From the NCBI GenBank assembly GCA_019636555.1, contig JAHBXH010000001.1, positions 1,518,928 to 1,582,927 on the forward strand: a stretch of 64,000 nucleotides of DNA. The letters run 5' to 3'. A model generated the notes under the pieces. The model worked only from the letters and a program-made list of their open reading frames with translations. It had not been told where the DNA came from and searched no databases. Shown one piece after another: positions 35,887 through 45,065 of this stretch (the first letter of the stretch is position 1; every line of letters begins with the position of its first letter). The position numbers were made by a program, and so were the translations under genes. The DNA is from Phycisphaeraceae bacterium. GTDB taxonomy: Bacteria; Planctomycetota; Phycisphaerae; Phycisphaerales; UBA1924.

Positions 35887-37443
35887 TTACGGACAGTCGT
35901 ACGCGTTGTATGCCGCCGAGAAGATTGTGAAGTCAGCATCCTCGACGATCCCGTCATCGTTGAGATCCGCCGGGCAGTGCGCCGGCATGTCCGACTCATC
36001 ACAATCGACGAGGTTGTAGGCGCAAATAAACATGACATAGTCCGTTTCGTCGACGACACCATCGTCATTCAGATCTGCGCGGCAGTTGCGCCACAAGGCC
36101 ACCCCTCGTGCAGTCAATCCACCGGCGGTGGTGAAGCCCCCTCCGAAGTAGAACTTTCCATTCGCCAGAGGGGCAACCGAATGTGAACCGGCCACGGCAT
36201 TCCATTGATCGGAGCCCGCCCCGCCATTCGTGCCGTCTCCAAACGGTGCCCACGCCGTTCCGGTCCAGCGGGCGATGTGGTTCGGGCTGTCCGCCGAATA
36301 GGTGGTCGAAAAATCTCCTACCGCGACCAGCTCTCCCGTCGAAAGCACATCGAGCGAATCGACGTTGAACAGGCCATCACCCATGGCACTCCAGTCCGAA
36401 CCGTCCCACCGCGCGACCCCAAGTGCGGGCGTCGAATCGATCGAAGTAAAGTGACCGCCCACCACGAGATCGCCATCGGCGACGCCAAGTGATCTGAAGT
36501 TCGGATTGAACAAATTGGTTGTGTGGGGTGTCCCGATGTTGGTCCAGTCGCTCCCGTCGTATTCGAGCACGGCATTCGAATAGGCAAACGCTCCGATGAG
36601 ATACACCTTGCCATCGTGTGCAAGCACGTCCGTTCCCCACGAACCAAAAACATCAATGTCCGCCGCGATCTGATCCTGATCCATCGGCACGTATTCGATA
36701 TTGGTCGTCATCGTGTTGCGATGAATCCGGGCCAGGCAATTCGCGGCCGACGAGCCGACAATCGCCCAGTCGCAGTATGTGTACGGATAGCCGGTTCCGT
36801 GCCCGCCGATTCGATTGAAGTATCCCGAAACGAGCAGATCCTGCGTCGAGTCCCCGTTGTCGATCGTGCGGAGCGCCAAAGCCGTGGCACCGCCCGACTC
36901 CCAAGCCCAGCCATACGACGGACACGGCCAACTCGGAGGTATCGCTGGGTATTCGATCGAAATGCGGCCCAGCTCGTCTGTCCAATCGTCTCCATCCCAT
37001 ACCGCCAGGCCGCTAATCGGATAGTCTTCGCCGCCGATTTGGAAACCGCCGCCGGCGACCAACCGCCCCTCGAAAACCGCGAGCGCATTGACCGTGTTGT
37101 TGAGACCGTTCTCGGCATCTCCAAAACCCCATAGAAACGGCGACCATTCATCGTTGATCGGATCGTACAAAGCAATGTTGTTCGCCTCGATTCCTCCAAT
37201 CACGTAGAAATGCCCCCCGACAACAAGGTATCCGTTCCACATCGTGACGGCGTGAATGTATGGAAAATCGTCAACGTCGTAGGCCGGAACACTCCAGTGA
37301 TTTGCTGTTCCTCCGCATGGAACCGCCAACGAAGAGCTCGGTAACCCCGCAACGCACGCAAATGCGGCCACCGCGCTCAATCCGATTCGCCTAAAAAACT
37401 GCGCCGATTCATTCTGCCCGCGCCGCAACTTTTCAGTCCGCAT
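35887..37443 (-). CDS. Secreted beta-propeller-like protein with dockerin-like tail
   Basis: A 518-residue exported protein with a signal peptide (LSAVAAFACVAGLPSSSLA). The body has repeats of about 50 residues with units such as LAVWDGDDWTDELG, ARWDGSDWSAMGDG and ARWTGTAWAPFGDG joined by LVVGGHF strands, a kelch-like propeller pattern. The C-terminal 64 residues hold two dockerin-like repeats (ADLNDDGVVDETDYVMFICA and ADLNDDGIVEDADFTIFSAA) and end in Cys-Pro. That tail matches the one on the metalloprotease at 1099-3933. Known dockerins bind cohesins or calcium; here a cell-surface or matrix anchor is inferred. Confidence 0.85.
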   Translation of the reverse strand: MRTEKLRRGQNESAQFFRRIGLSAVAAFACVAGLPSSSLAVPCGGTANHWSVPAYDVDDFPYIHAVTMWNGYLVVGGHFYVIGGIEANNIALYDPINDEWSPFLWGFGDAENGLNNTVNALAVFEGRLVAGGGFQIGGEDYPISGLAVWDGDDWTDELGRISIEYPAIPPSWPCPSYGWAWESGGATALALRTIDNGDSTQDLLVSGYFNRIGGHGTGYPYTYCDWAIVGSSAANCLARIHRNTMTTNIEYVPMDQDQIAADIDVFGSWGTDVLAHDGKVYLIGAFAYSNAVLEYDGSDWTNIGTPHTTNLFNPNFRSLGVADGDLVVGGHFTSIDSTPALGVARWDGSDWSAMGDGLFNVDSLDVLSTGELVAVGDFSTTYSADSPNHIARWTGTAWAPFGDGTNGGAGSDQWNAVAGSHSVAPLANGKFYFGGGFTTAGGLTARGVALWRNCRADLNDDGVVDETDYVMFICAYNLVDCDESDMPAHCPADLNDDGIVEDADFTIFSAAYNAYDCP

Positions 37444-38040
37444 GAAAGACTCCCGCCGCGCAAAGGTTGTATTCAGACAAGCAACCTGCTCGTCTGAGCG
37501 GCGTCGATCGCGCGCTCTTCGCCGCGAGACAAGCTACGGGATAGTTTCATTTGCAGATTGTGAATAGTCCAATTTTTCCGATTCGTACGATTTGTGATCG
37601 CGCAAACCAATGTGGCGCACAGAGTTGACAGCATTCCACATCTTTGTGGTTTTTGCAGAATGGGGACTGGGTGTCGGTGCGCTTACTCTCAATTTCTTCA
37701 ACGGTCGCATTTGTTGGGCGCCTCGAATCGACTGTTCTTCTTTTTGTTCTGTTTCTTCGTCTCTTCTGCTGTTCGTCGCTTCGATCTTCCTTCGGTTGGC
37801 CTTTCCGTCTCGCGATATCCCTTCTTCCTCTCCGCGCAACTCCCGCGACTCCGCGTTCTCTCCATCCTGCCTGTTCCGGCGTCTGTCTCCGTCGTTCATT
37901 TGAGTGAATGTCCCTCGGCGTTCTCTCCCGCCTCTCAACCCTTTGAGTCCTTCGAGCCCTTTGAGTTGAATGCCTTTTCTCGTATCCGCGTCTTGGTATT
38001 CTGAACGAACCGCCCGACCCCGCCCCGCGGACGGTTCCGC
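37444..38040. other. 597-bp intergenic region with repeat-like sequence
   Basis: Between two divergent genes. The part at about 37700-37990 is pyrimidine-rich on the plus strand and contains CTCCGCGCAACTCCCGCGAC followed by TCCGCGTTCTCTCC, which matches in style the repeat block at 44771-45065. Long open frames on both strands here are low-complexity and lack ribosome sites. Probably a mix of promoter DNA and decayed dispersed repeats. Confidence 0.45.
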
Positions 38041-39057
38041 ATGACCGAGTCTTCGCCGAATCCAATCGCCGCCTTCGTCTGCCCGTTTTGCGGCGGCGCA
38101 ACCCCTGATCAGCCGCGCTGCGCCGAGTGCTCCGGCCCGCTCGATCCGCTCTCGCGCCAGGCAACGCAGAACGCCATGGGTCCCTGGTTCATCCGCGACG
38201 AGCAGCATCCCTTCCGCCCCGGCTGTTCCTACGAGACGATCCTCGCGATGGTCGCGCGAGGCAAGATCGTCGCCGACACCATCCTGCGCGGGCCCAGCAC
38301 TTCGCAATTCTGGTATCCGGCCCGGCGCGTGCCCGGCGTTGCGCACAAGCTCACCGCCGGCGGGGTCTGCCATTCCTGCCAGCACCCGATTGCCGGAGAA
38401 TCGGAATGCCCGAATTGCGGCGCGGTCTTCCACGCGGATCCCGATCGCCAGTTTCTGGGGCTGATGCCCGTCCGTGCGCTCCCCGGCAGCGGCCACCCGG
38501 TTCACGAGCCGCCCCGCAGCGAGCAGCTTCATCTTGAGCAATCTCAACTTGAGCAGTCTCATTTTGGGCAGGCGCCGCCGGTTCAACCTGTTGTCTTCCG
38601 GAATGCTGCACCCCCGCGTGCCGCGGTTTCCGGTGCGCGGCTCGAATCCGAGATCGCCTCGCTCCGCGTGCGCTTCTGGGTGCTCATGGGCGTCGCGGCG
38701 ATCTGGGCGATCGTCGCGCTCGGCGCGATCTGGGTGCTGGTTTCCGGTGCCGCGGAAAACTCCGGCGGCTCGAGAACTGCCGCGACGCCCGCGTCGATCG
38801 AGTCGGCTCCGCCGAACGCTGCGCCGAGCAGCCCGCCTCCGACCGTTCGGCCACCCGCCGAAGTATCCGAAAAGGACGAGCCCCCGAAGCAGGCACCAAG
38901 CGCACCGCCCCCGGAAGAAACCCCGAAACCGAGCGAGCCGCCCGCGCAACCCGACCCGATGAGCCCGCAGAGCCAGCCCATGCCGCAGAGCCAGCCCATG
39001 CCGCAAGCCACTCCCGGTCAGGAACTCGACCGGCTTCGCTCGACACGCTGGCCTTAG
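38041..39057 (+). CDS. Zinc-ribbon, GYF-like membrane protein with Pro-rich tail
   Basis: A 338-residue protein in four parts. An N-terminal zinc ribbon (CPFCGG...CAECSG, residues 14-31) comes first, then a GYF_2/DUF4339-like segment (GPWFIRDEQHPFRPGCSYET, ending FWYPARRVP). A second zinc ribbon (CHSCQHP...CPNCGA) and a Gln/Glu-rich linker follow, then one transmembrane helix (FWVLMGVAAIWAIVALGAIW), and last a long Pro/Glu/Ser-rich tail with short tandem repeats (MPQSQP twice). This layout recurs in planctomycete membrane proteins of unknown role. The ATG at 38041 starts just before the first zinc ribbon. Confidence 0.75.
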   Translation: MTESSPNPIAAFVCPFCGGATPDQPRCAECSGPLDPLSRQATQNAMGPWFIRDEQHPFRPGCSYETILAMVARGKIVADTILRGPSTSQFWYPARRVPGVAHKLTAGGVCHSCQHPIAGESECPNCGAVFHADPDRQFLGLMPVRALPGSGHPVHEPPRSEQLHLEQSQLEQSHFGQAPPVQPVVFRNAAPPRAAVSGARLESEIASLRVRFWVLMGVAAIWAIVALGAIWVLVSGAAENSGGSRTAATPASIESAPPNAAPSSPPPTVRPPAEVSEKDEPPKQAPSAPPPEETPKPSEPPAQPDPMSPQSQPMPQSQPMPQATPGQELDRLRSTRWP

Positions 39058-39091
39058 CGATGCCTCAAATCTCCCATCGCGCACTTCCGAA

Positions 39092-39126
39092 ACCCTCTCC
39101 CGGAGCGAGGGGGAGGGGGGTGGGTG
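39092..39126 (+). repeat. Degenerate G-rich palindromic repeat
   Basis: AACCCTCTCCCGGAGCGAGG followed by GGGAGGGGGGTGGGTG. It matches the repeat at 49121 and 63651 in layout (C-rich arm, GGA centre, G-rich arm, then GGGTGGG), but the arms are imperfect. It lies 35 bp after the preceding stop. Confidence 0.6.
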
Positions 39127-39539
39127 AATGCCTAAACCAGCGAGAACGTCGGGCATTCGCTCGATTCCGCCATTCGCCATCCCAAATCCGAATTTCCCCC
39201 GTCTTCCCGGTTTTTTCGCGCTCACTCCAAAATCCTGCATCCCCGGACCTTTTTCGCTCGAAATTGTGGTATGCTCTCAGAGCCAATTCTGGCGGCCGCG
39301 TCCTGCGGCGGAGCATGGAAACGTGTGGTTTTGCTCTGTTTTTCGAATGGTTTTTGAACGACTTGTGAGGGTGTTGGAGTGACGGTCGCCTCCGTGGAGG
39401 GCTTGGTCATCGGTTGACCCGGCTCGCGCGGCGGGAAAAAATCTCCGATTCGCCGCAGCCGGGGTTTCCGGATCTGCGTATCGAACTCGGGTCGTTCTTA
39501 GAAACGGGCGCGATTCCGCGCCCTGCTGGGAGATCGGAA
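39127..39539. other. Intergenic region before the pseudopilin block
   Basis: About 410 bp with an AT-richer stretch around 39330-39380 that could hold a promoter for the pseudopilins. Short open frames are present but show no motif or ribosome site. The text GCCATTCGCCATCCC at about 39168-39182 resembles the GGCATTC units at 62504. Confidence 0.4.
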
Positions 39540-40802
39540 ATGCTGAAGGACGTGTTCGCCCGCAAATCGCGTGGCTCCGCAGGCTTCACCCTCATCGAAC
39601 TTTTGATCGTCATCGCGATCATTGCCCTTCTGATCGGCATCCTGTTGCCGGCGCTGGGCGAAGCACGCCGCAGCGGCAAGCTCACGATCTGCTCGAGCAA
39701 TCTCAAGCAGTTCGGAATCGCGAATGCGAGCTTCGCCGGAGAAAACAAAGATCGCTTGCTCGGGCCAACCTACAAGTCCGGAGATCCGAAGAACACTTTG
39801 CTCCCGGGTTGGGATAAGAATGCCGGCTTGTATTATCAGGACGATCAAGAGGCCTTCGCGTTCGAGGTGGTGTACAACATCCGCGTGAAGACCGGCATGT
39901 CCGACGTGGACGCGCCTGTTCCGTCAAACTGGATTCCATTCATCCTTTACACGCATATCGCCGGGGTGAATTACACGGGTGGCCAATTGCCCAACACCAC
40001 CGCCGCGTGCCCGGAAGATTCGTGGCGCAACGCAATCCAGCGCAATTGGAGAGATCCGGCGTCCACGGGACTTCCGTATCCGCCCTCAGGCGAAAACGGC
40101 GATGGCTCGACGGGTCGTCCGTGGCGTTGGCCGTTCAGCGCTTCCTATCAGTTCCACCAGTCGCACTTCGGACCCTCACGTCAGGAACGCCGACTGCGTC
40201 CGGATGGTCAATCGGCGTTAACCGCCTTTCCGTTTCCCGATCCGAACGGCAGCGGAAATACCTGGAAGTACGACGGCGAACCTTCGATTAAGGGTGTCTT
40301 TGGCTACAACAAAACCGGCGACATCCGTTTCCCTTCGCAGAAAACGATGATGTCGGATGAATATGGCCGCCACTTCGGACGCAAGACGACGTACTTCGCC
40401 GCACCGGAGTCGCGACAGCCTCTCGCCTTCTACGATGGCTCGGTCCGTATCTATCAAACGAGCGACACCAATCCGGGGTGGGACCAAAGCTCTTCAAGCC
40501 GGCGTGGCGGCAGCGCCAACGCGATGGGCCTGCGGCTTGAATACACAGTCACCCAATCCGATTGGGACCCGCAGATGTCGACCTATACCGACACCGACTC
40601 GAGTGGGCATCGCAAATACAAGGTTGCCGCAGGCTGGTTCAAGTACACCCGTGGCGGTCTGTTTGGCTGGGATACGCCGCGCGGTGTTGCTTCGGGCGGC
40701 GCCCAAAACGGCAAGCAGGCTGTTCTCCAGAATCCGGGCCCCAGCCAGAAGATGACCAACGTCTGGGAAAACGAGTTGGATACCTCTGTCGGCAAGTGGT
40801 AA
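39540..40802 (+). CDS. Type II pseudopilin-like protein 1 of 3
   Basis: A 420-residue protein with a class III prepilin leader: [20 protein letters not shown], where cleavage by the prepilin peptidase would leave Phe (or the G|F junction) and the conserved Glu. The rest is a large globular domain shared with the next two genes, with the blocks [30 protein letters not shown] and [20 protein letters not shown], and the C-terminus [16 protein letters not shown] lies seven bases before the ATG at 39540. These are not ordinary minor pilins in length. Role in secretion or surface structures is unknown. Confidence 0.85.
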   Translation: MLKDVFARKSRGSAGFTLIELLIVIAIIALLIGILLPALGEARRSGKLTICSSNLKQFGIANASFAGENKDRLLGPTYKSGDPKNTLLPGWDKNAGLYYQDDQEAFAFEVVYNIRVKTGMSDVDAPVPSNWIPFILYTHIAGVNYTGGQLPNTTAACPEDSWRNAIQRNWRDPASTGLPYPPSGENGDGSTGRPWRWPFSASYQFHQSHFGPSRQERRLRPDGQSALTAFPFPDPNGSGNTWKYDGEPSIKGVFGYNKTGDIRFPSQKTMMSDEYGRHFGRKTTYFAAPESRQPLAFYDGSVRIYQTSDTNPGWDQSSSSRRGGSANAMGLRLEYTVTQSDWDPQMSTYTDTDSSGHRKYKVAAGWFKYTRGGLFGWDTPRGVASGGAQNGKQAVLQNPGPSQKMTNVWENELDTSVGKW

Positions 40803-40820
40803 TTTGTGTTGAGATTGAAG

Positions 40821-40852
40821 CGCCCGGGGTTCTCCCGGGCGTTTTTCTTTTC
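40821..40852 (+). terminator. Rho-independent terminator
   Basis: An 8-bp perfect stem (40821-40828 with 40834-40841, CGCCCGGG/CCCGGGCG), loop GTTCT, then TTTTTCTTTTC. It separates pseudopilin 1 from pseudopilin 2, so the three genes are not one simple operon. Confidence 0.9.
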
Positions 40853-40898
40853 TATTCGCGCTCAACGTCTCTCGTGGGTTGATCAACCTGGAGTGACT

Positions 40899-42137
40899 AT
40901 GCGAACGCGCCGGTGCGCCCGCGGCTTTACGCTCATCGAATTGCTTGTCGTCATCGCGATCATCGCGCTGCTCATCGGCATCCTGCTTCCCGCGCTCGGG
41001 CTCGCGCGTCGCCAGGGCAAACTCGTCAAGTGCACCGCCAACGAGCGCACCTACGCCATCGCCACCGGTTCCTACGCCGCCGAAAAAAAGGATCGCCTCC
41101 CCGCGATGGATTGGCGCAGTTCCGATCCGTATCCGGTCGATCTTCCCGGCTGGGAAAAGTTCAAGAGCCTGTATTTTCCGAGCGATCTCGTCGCCGCGTC
41201 TTTTCAGGTCGTCAGCATCATCCGGCACAAGACGGGCCTTTCGGATGAATTCGCGCCCGTGCCGGAAAACTGGATCCCGTTCATTCTCTACACGCACGTC
41301 CCGCTCACCGACTACATCGGGGGCGTCATGCCCTCGCCTGTTGCCGCGTGCCCCGAAGACGCGTGGCGCATCGCGATCCAGCGTCAGTGGGATCAGCCTC
41401 GCCTGACAGGTCTGCCTTATCCGGAAAACGGCGGCGACAACACGCTCTCAACCTGGCGCTGGCCCTTCAGCACCTCGTACAACATCCACCAGGCGCACTG
41501 GGGCCCCTCGCGCGCCGAGCGCCGCTTCAACCCGACCGCTTCCGTCCCCGGGAATTTCCTCACCGCGATCTGGTATCCCACAACCAACGGCGGCGGCAGT
41601 TTCTACACCAAAGAGGGCAGCGCCGATTCCGCCATGCCCGGCCAGTTCGGCTTCAACCGCCTGACCGACGTGCGCTTCCCCAGTCAGAAAGTGATCATGT
41701 CCGACGAGTTCGGTCGTCACTTCGGCAAGAAGACGACCTTTTTCGCCGCGCCCGAATCCGTTCAGCCCCTCGCGTTCTACGACGGCTCGGTGCGCGTCTA
41801 CCAGACCGGCGAGACCAATCCCGGGTGGGATCCTTCGAACACCAGCACCCGTGGCGGCAGCACGCGATCGATGCAGCTTCGCCTGCAATACACCAAGCAG
41901 CAGCAGGCATACGACCCCGACATCAGCACTTTCACCGGCGTGAACGCTGAGGGATTGAAGCAATACAAAGTCGCCGCGGGCTGGTTCCGCTACACGAGGG
42001 GCGGGCTGCTCGGTTGGGATGTGCCGCGAGGCGTCGGTGCGGGCGGGAGGCGCGCGACGATCATCAAGCCGGGGCCTGAGCAAAGCCTTTCGGCGATCGC
42101 TGAAAGCGAGCTGGACACCACGACCGGCACTTGGTAG
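40899..42137 (+). CDS. Type II pseudopilin-like protein 2 of 3
   Basis: A 412-residue paralogue of the preceding gene, starting [20 protein letters not shown]. It shares nearly the whole domain order: [60 protein letters not shown] and AAGWFRYTRGGLLGWDVPRG, ending ESELDTTTGTW. The ATG at 40899 follows TGGAG; the open frame upstream covers the terminator and is not coding. It is closer to gene 1 than to gene 3 by eye. Confidence 0.85.
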   Translation: MRTRRCARGFTLIELLVVIAIIALLIGILLPALGLARRQGKLVKCTANERTYAIATGSYAAEKKDRLPAMDWRSSDPYPVDLPGWEKFKSLYFPSDLVAASFQVVSIIRHKTGLSDEFAPVPENWIPFILYTHVPLTDYIGGVMPSPVAACPEDAWRIAIQRQWDQPRLTGLPYPENGGDNTLSTWRWPFSTSYNIHQAHWGPSRAERRFNPTASVPGNFLTAIWYPTTNGGGSFYTKEGSADSAMPGQFGFNRLTDVRFPSQKVIMSDEFGRHFGKKTTFFAAPESVQPLAFYDGSVRVYQTGETNPGWDPSNTSTRGGSTRSMQLRLQYTKQQQAYDPDISTFTGVNAEGLKQYKVAAGWFRYTRGGLLGWDVPRGVGAGGRRATIIKPGPEQSLSAIAESELDTTTGTW

Positions 42138-42304
42138 GTCGGGGGGTACATGACGGGGTGAATCGGTGGCGAGTCGGAGGTGAATCGGGAGAGATGCGGA
42201 ATGGATAGTTATCAGCAAAACAGGGCCACCCCATACTTGCGGATCTGCGAGGTTTCTGTTAAGCTTTCGTCTTCTGTCTCGGTTTTGAGGAGGTAACTCG
42301 GCCT

Positions 42305-43516
42305 ATGTCAATTCGCCTTTTCCGGCGGGGGCGATCGGCTTTCACGCTGATCGAACTGCTGATCGTCATTGCAATCATCGCGCTGCTCATCGGCATCCTG
42401 CTCCCCGCACTCGGCAACGCACGCAGGTCGGCGCGCATGGCCGTCTGCATGGCAAACCTGCGCAGCTTCGCGACCGCTTCCGCGAGTTACAGCGGAGAGA
42501 ACAAGGACAAGCTCTTCAACTACTCGTGGTTCCGCGGCACGCCGATCCCCGGCGACTTCTCACGCTTCATCCCCGTTGCCACGCAGTACGCGGACAACGA
42601 CATGCACGGCGCCGCCATGCAGTTCACGTACATCATGCAGAAGCGGCTCAAGTTCACCGACCCCGACAAGTTCGCGATGCCCGAAGGCTGGTTCCCGTAT
42701 GTGTACTACAGCCACATCCCCCTCATGGATTACATGAGCGGACAGATGCCGATGCCGATTGCGGCTTGCCCTGAAGACCGTGATCTTCAGATGCTCCAGA
42801 AATCGTACAAGAGCGTCGATGAGGCCGGCGTCCCAGTGCCGTCGGTTTCCGGCGACAAGGATGCGCGCTGGCGCCTCCCGTTCCGGATGTCGTACACGAT
42901 CCACTCTGCGCACTACAGCCCGGACAAGGTGTACAACGTCATGGAAGGAATCGGCGGCGGCGGCGTGGCGAATAAGCGCGCCGCGATCATCTATGCAAAC
43001 AACGGTTATGTGTATTTCTCCGATGCGGTCGGCTCGCCTTCGTCTCTTCCCACAGGCTCGCTCGGAAACAAGCGAATTACCGACATCCGCTTTCCGCAGC
43101 AGAAGACCTGGGCTTCCGACAATTTCGGCCGTCACTTCGGCCGGCAGGCGTTCTTCTTCGCCGATCCGCAGTGCCGTCAGCCCTTGCCCTTTTACGACAG
43201 CTCGGTGCGCGTCTACCTGACCGCCGACACCAACCCGGGTTGGGACCCATCCAAGGAATCATCGCGCCAGCAGATGGGCAAGCGCTTTTCTTGGTTTGAA
43301 GAACAAAGCGACTACGGCCCGCGCATGGCGAACACCAAGACCGAAGGCGGCAAGCTCGGCTTCCGTGCCTCCGCCGGCTGGTACCAGATGACCCGTGGCG
43401 GCGCGCGCGGCTGGGACGTGCCGCGCGGTGAACCACGTGCCAAAATCAAAGGCGACGGCACGATGGATTCAACCGTCGAGAACGAACTCGATACGAGCAA
43501 GACAAACGAGTACTAG
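42305..43516 (+). CDS. Type II pseudopilin-like protein 3 of 3
   Basis: A 403-residue paralogue with leader [20 protein letters not shown]. It retains GRHFGRQAFFFADPQCRQPL, FYDSSVRVYLTADTNPGWDP and ASAGWYQMTRGGARGWDVPR, ending VENELDTSKTNEY, but its middle part differs from genes 1 and 2. GGAGG at 42287-42291 precedes the ATG at 42305. The 167-bp space before it shows no terminator, so readthrough from gene 2 is possible. Confidence 0.85.
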   Translation: MSIRLFRRGRSAFTLIELLIVIAIIALLIGILLPALGNARRSARMAVCMANLRSFATASASYSGENKDKLFNYSWFRGTPIPGDFSRFIPVATQYADNDMHGAAMQFTYIMQKRLKFTDPDKFAMPEGWFPYVYYSHIPLMDYMSGQMPMPIAACPEDRDLQMLQKSYKSVDEAGVPVPSVSGDKDARWRLPFRMSYTIHSAHYSPDKVYNVMEGIGGGGVANKRAAIIYANNGYVYFSDAVGSPSSLPTGSLGNKRITDIRFPQQKTWASDNFGRHFGRQAFFFADPQCRQPLPFYDSSVRVYLTADTNPGWDPSKESSRQQMGKRFSWFEEQSDYGPRMANTKTEGGKLGFRASAGWYQMTRGGARGWDVPRGEPRAKIKGDGTMDSTVENELDTSKTNEY

Positions 43517-43597
43517 GCATTCCGGCTTGGCCTGTGCACCGTTCGGTTCCTCGGTGTTCGACCGTCGTACTCTTGCAGCAACTCGCGGAGTTCGACC

Positions 43598-44770
43598 ATG
43601 AGTGTTGCATCGAAGCACAAAGCGGAATTCGTGTCGGGGCTTGGTGTTGGCATGCCCGGCGCCGGCCTCGGACGCCTGTACAACTTCTGCGCCGGGCCGA
43701 GCATGCTCCCGGAGGAAGTGCTCCGCCAGGCGCAGGAAGAGGTCTGGAACGTCCGCGACAGCGGCATCGGCATCATGGAGCTGAGCCACCGGGGCAAGCT
43801 CTTTGACGAGATCCTCCACGAAACCGAAGCGTCGGCGCGCAAGGTCGGCAACATCCCGTCCAACTACCAGGTTCTCTTCCTCACCGGCGGCGCGACCACG
43901 CAGAATCACCAGGTGCCGGCCAACGTCCTGCCCGATCACGGAGTCGCCGCGTTTCTCACGACCGGCTACTGGTCCGAGCGCACGTGGGAAGAAATCGGCG
44001 TCTACACCGATCGCGCGTACGAAGCCTTCAGCGGCAAGAAGGCCGGCTACGCGCACTGCCCGACCGACGACGAGATCAAGTACAAGGACAAGCCCGTCTA
44101 CGTGCACATGTGCACGAACAACACGCTCTACGGCACGCAGTGGCGCGAGGCCGACGGCTCGATCCGCCTGCCGAGAATCCCCGATGGTTCTTTTCTTGTC
44201 GCGGACATGTGCAGCGACATCTTCAGCCGCCCCGTCGACTGGAACAAGTTCGGGATCGTCTACGCCGGCGCGCAGAAGAACGTCGGCATCGCGGGCATCT
44301 CGGTCGTGATCGTGCGCGAAGACCTGCTCAAGCCCGTCCGCAAACTGCCGCGCATGATGAGTTACGAGGTGCTCGCCAGAGACGAGAGCCGCCACAACAC
44401 GCCCCCGGTCTTCCCGATCTACATGTGCAACCTGGTTTTCAACTGGATCTTGAAGCAGGGCGGCGTCGCTCCGCTGCTCGAGCGCAATCGCGAGAAAGCG
44501 CAGATTGTTTACGACGTACTGGACAAGTCGAAGTTTTATAAGGGCCACGCCCGCCCCGACAGCCGCAGCCTGATGAATCTGACCTTCCACACCCCGAGCG
44601 CCGAGCTGGACGACCTGTTCTGCGAAGAAGCGTTCAAGGCGGGGATGGACCAGATCAAGGGCCACCGCAACACCGGGGGCATGCGCGCGAGCATGTACAA
44701 CGCCTTCCCGCGCGAGGGGGCCGTCGCGCTCGCGGAGTTCATGCGCGAGTTCGAGAAGAAGCACGGATAA
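43598..44770 (+). CDS. serC: Phosphoserine aminotransferase
   Basis: PLP-dependent enzyme of serine synthesis that converts 3-phosphohydroxypyruvate to phosphoserine, 390 residues. It has YNFCAGPSMLPEEVL, MELSHRGK, the substrate loop LTGGATTQNHQVPANVL, the PLP lysine (Lys227) in AGAQKNVGIAG, and the C-terminal GHRNTGGMRASMYNAFP. A 25-residue extension precedes the usual start of the family. The gene stands between the pseudopilins and a repeat block, with no other serine genes nearby. Confidence 0.96.
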   Translation: MSVASKHKAEFVSGLGVGMPGAGLGRLYNFCAGPSMLPEEVLRQAQEEVWNVRDSGIGIMELSHRGKLFDEILHETEASARKVGNIPSNYQVLFLTGGATTQNHQVPANVLPDHGVAAFLTTGYWSERTWEEIGVYTDRAYEAFSGKKAGYAHCPTDDEIKYKDKPVYVHMCTNNTLYGTQWREADGSIRLPRIPDGSFLVADMCSDIFSRPVDWNKFGIVYAGAQKNVGIAGISVVIVREDLLKPVRKLPRMMSYEVLARDESRHNTPPVFPIYMCNLVFNWILKQGGVAPLLERNREKAQIVYDVLDKSKFYKGHARPDSRSLMNLTFHTPSAELDDLFCEEAFKAGMDQIKGHRNTGGMRASMYNAFPREGAVALAEFMREFEKKHG

Positions 44771-45065
44771 GGCGGGAAAGAACGCGGAGCCCGCGGAGGT
44801 CGCGGAGTGAATGCAAGGGAAGGGGAGTATCAATCTGATTCGCGTTCTCGCTTGCTTTGCTTGCATTGCATTTGTCTTCCCCTTTCCCAAAGGGGGTGGC
44901 ATCGCGCAGACTCGGCGGAGCGATAACGGAGAGGGTTTCGGAAGTCCTTGAGTCGGCCAGACGTTCACTCAATCTGCTCGTCCATCTCATGTCTCCTCTC
45001 TCCGCGAAACTCCGCTTTCTCCGCCAACTCCGCGTTCTCTTCGACTTTCCCGCATTCAATAGCCT
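44771..45065. repeat. Intergenic block of CGCGGAG-type and other repeats
   Basis: The left end reads GAACGCGGAGCCCGCGGAGG then TCGCGGAGTG (44779-44808). The right end carries the complementary style CTCCGCGAAACTCCGC...CTCCGCCAACTCCGCGTTCTC (about 44998-45042). Between them is CCCTTTCCCAAAGGGGG. The two ends therefore form a loose inverted repeat of short (G)CGGAG units, similar to 37840-37880. No gene is supported here. Confidence 0.5.

Noticed and set aside
37534..39240. A 568-codon reverse open frame across an intergenic region and the zinc-ribbon gene
   Set aside because: Arg/Gly-rich low-complexity product; the plus-strand gene has clear Cys motifs and a transmembrane helix.
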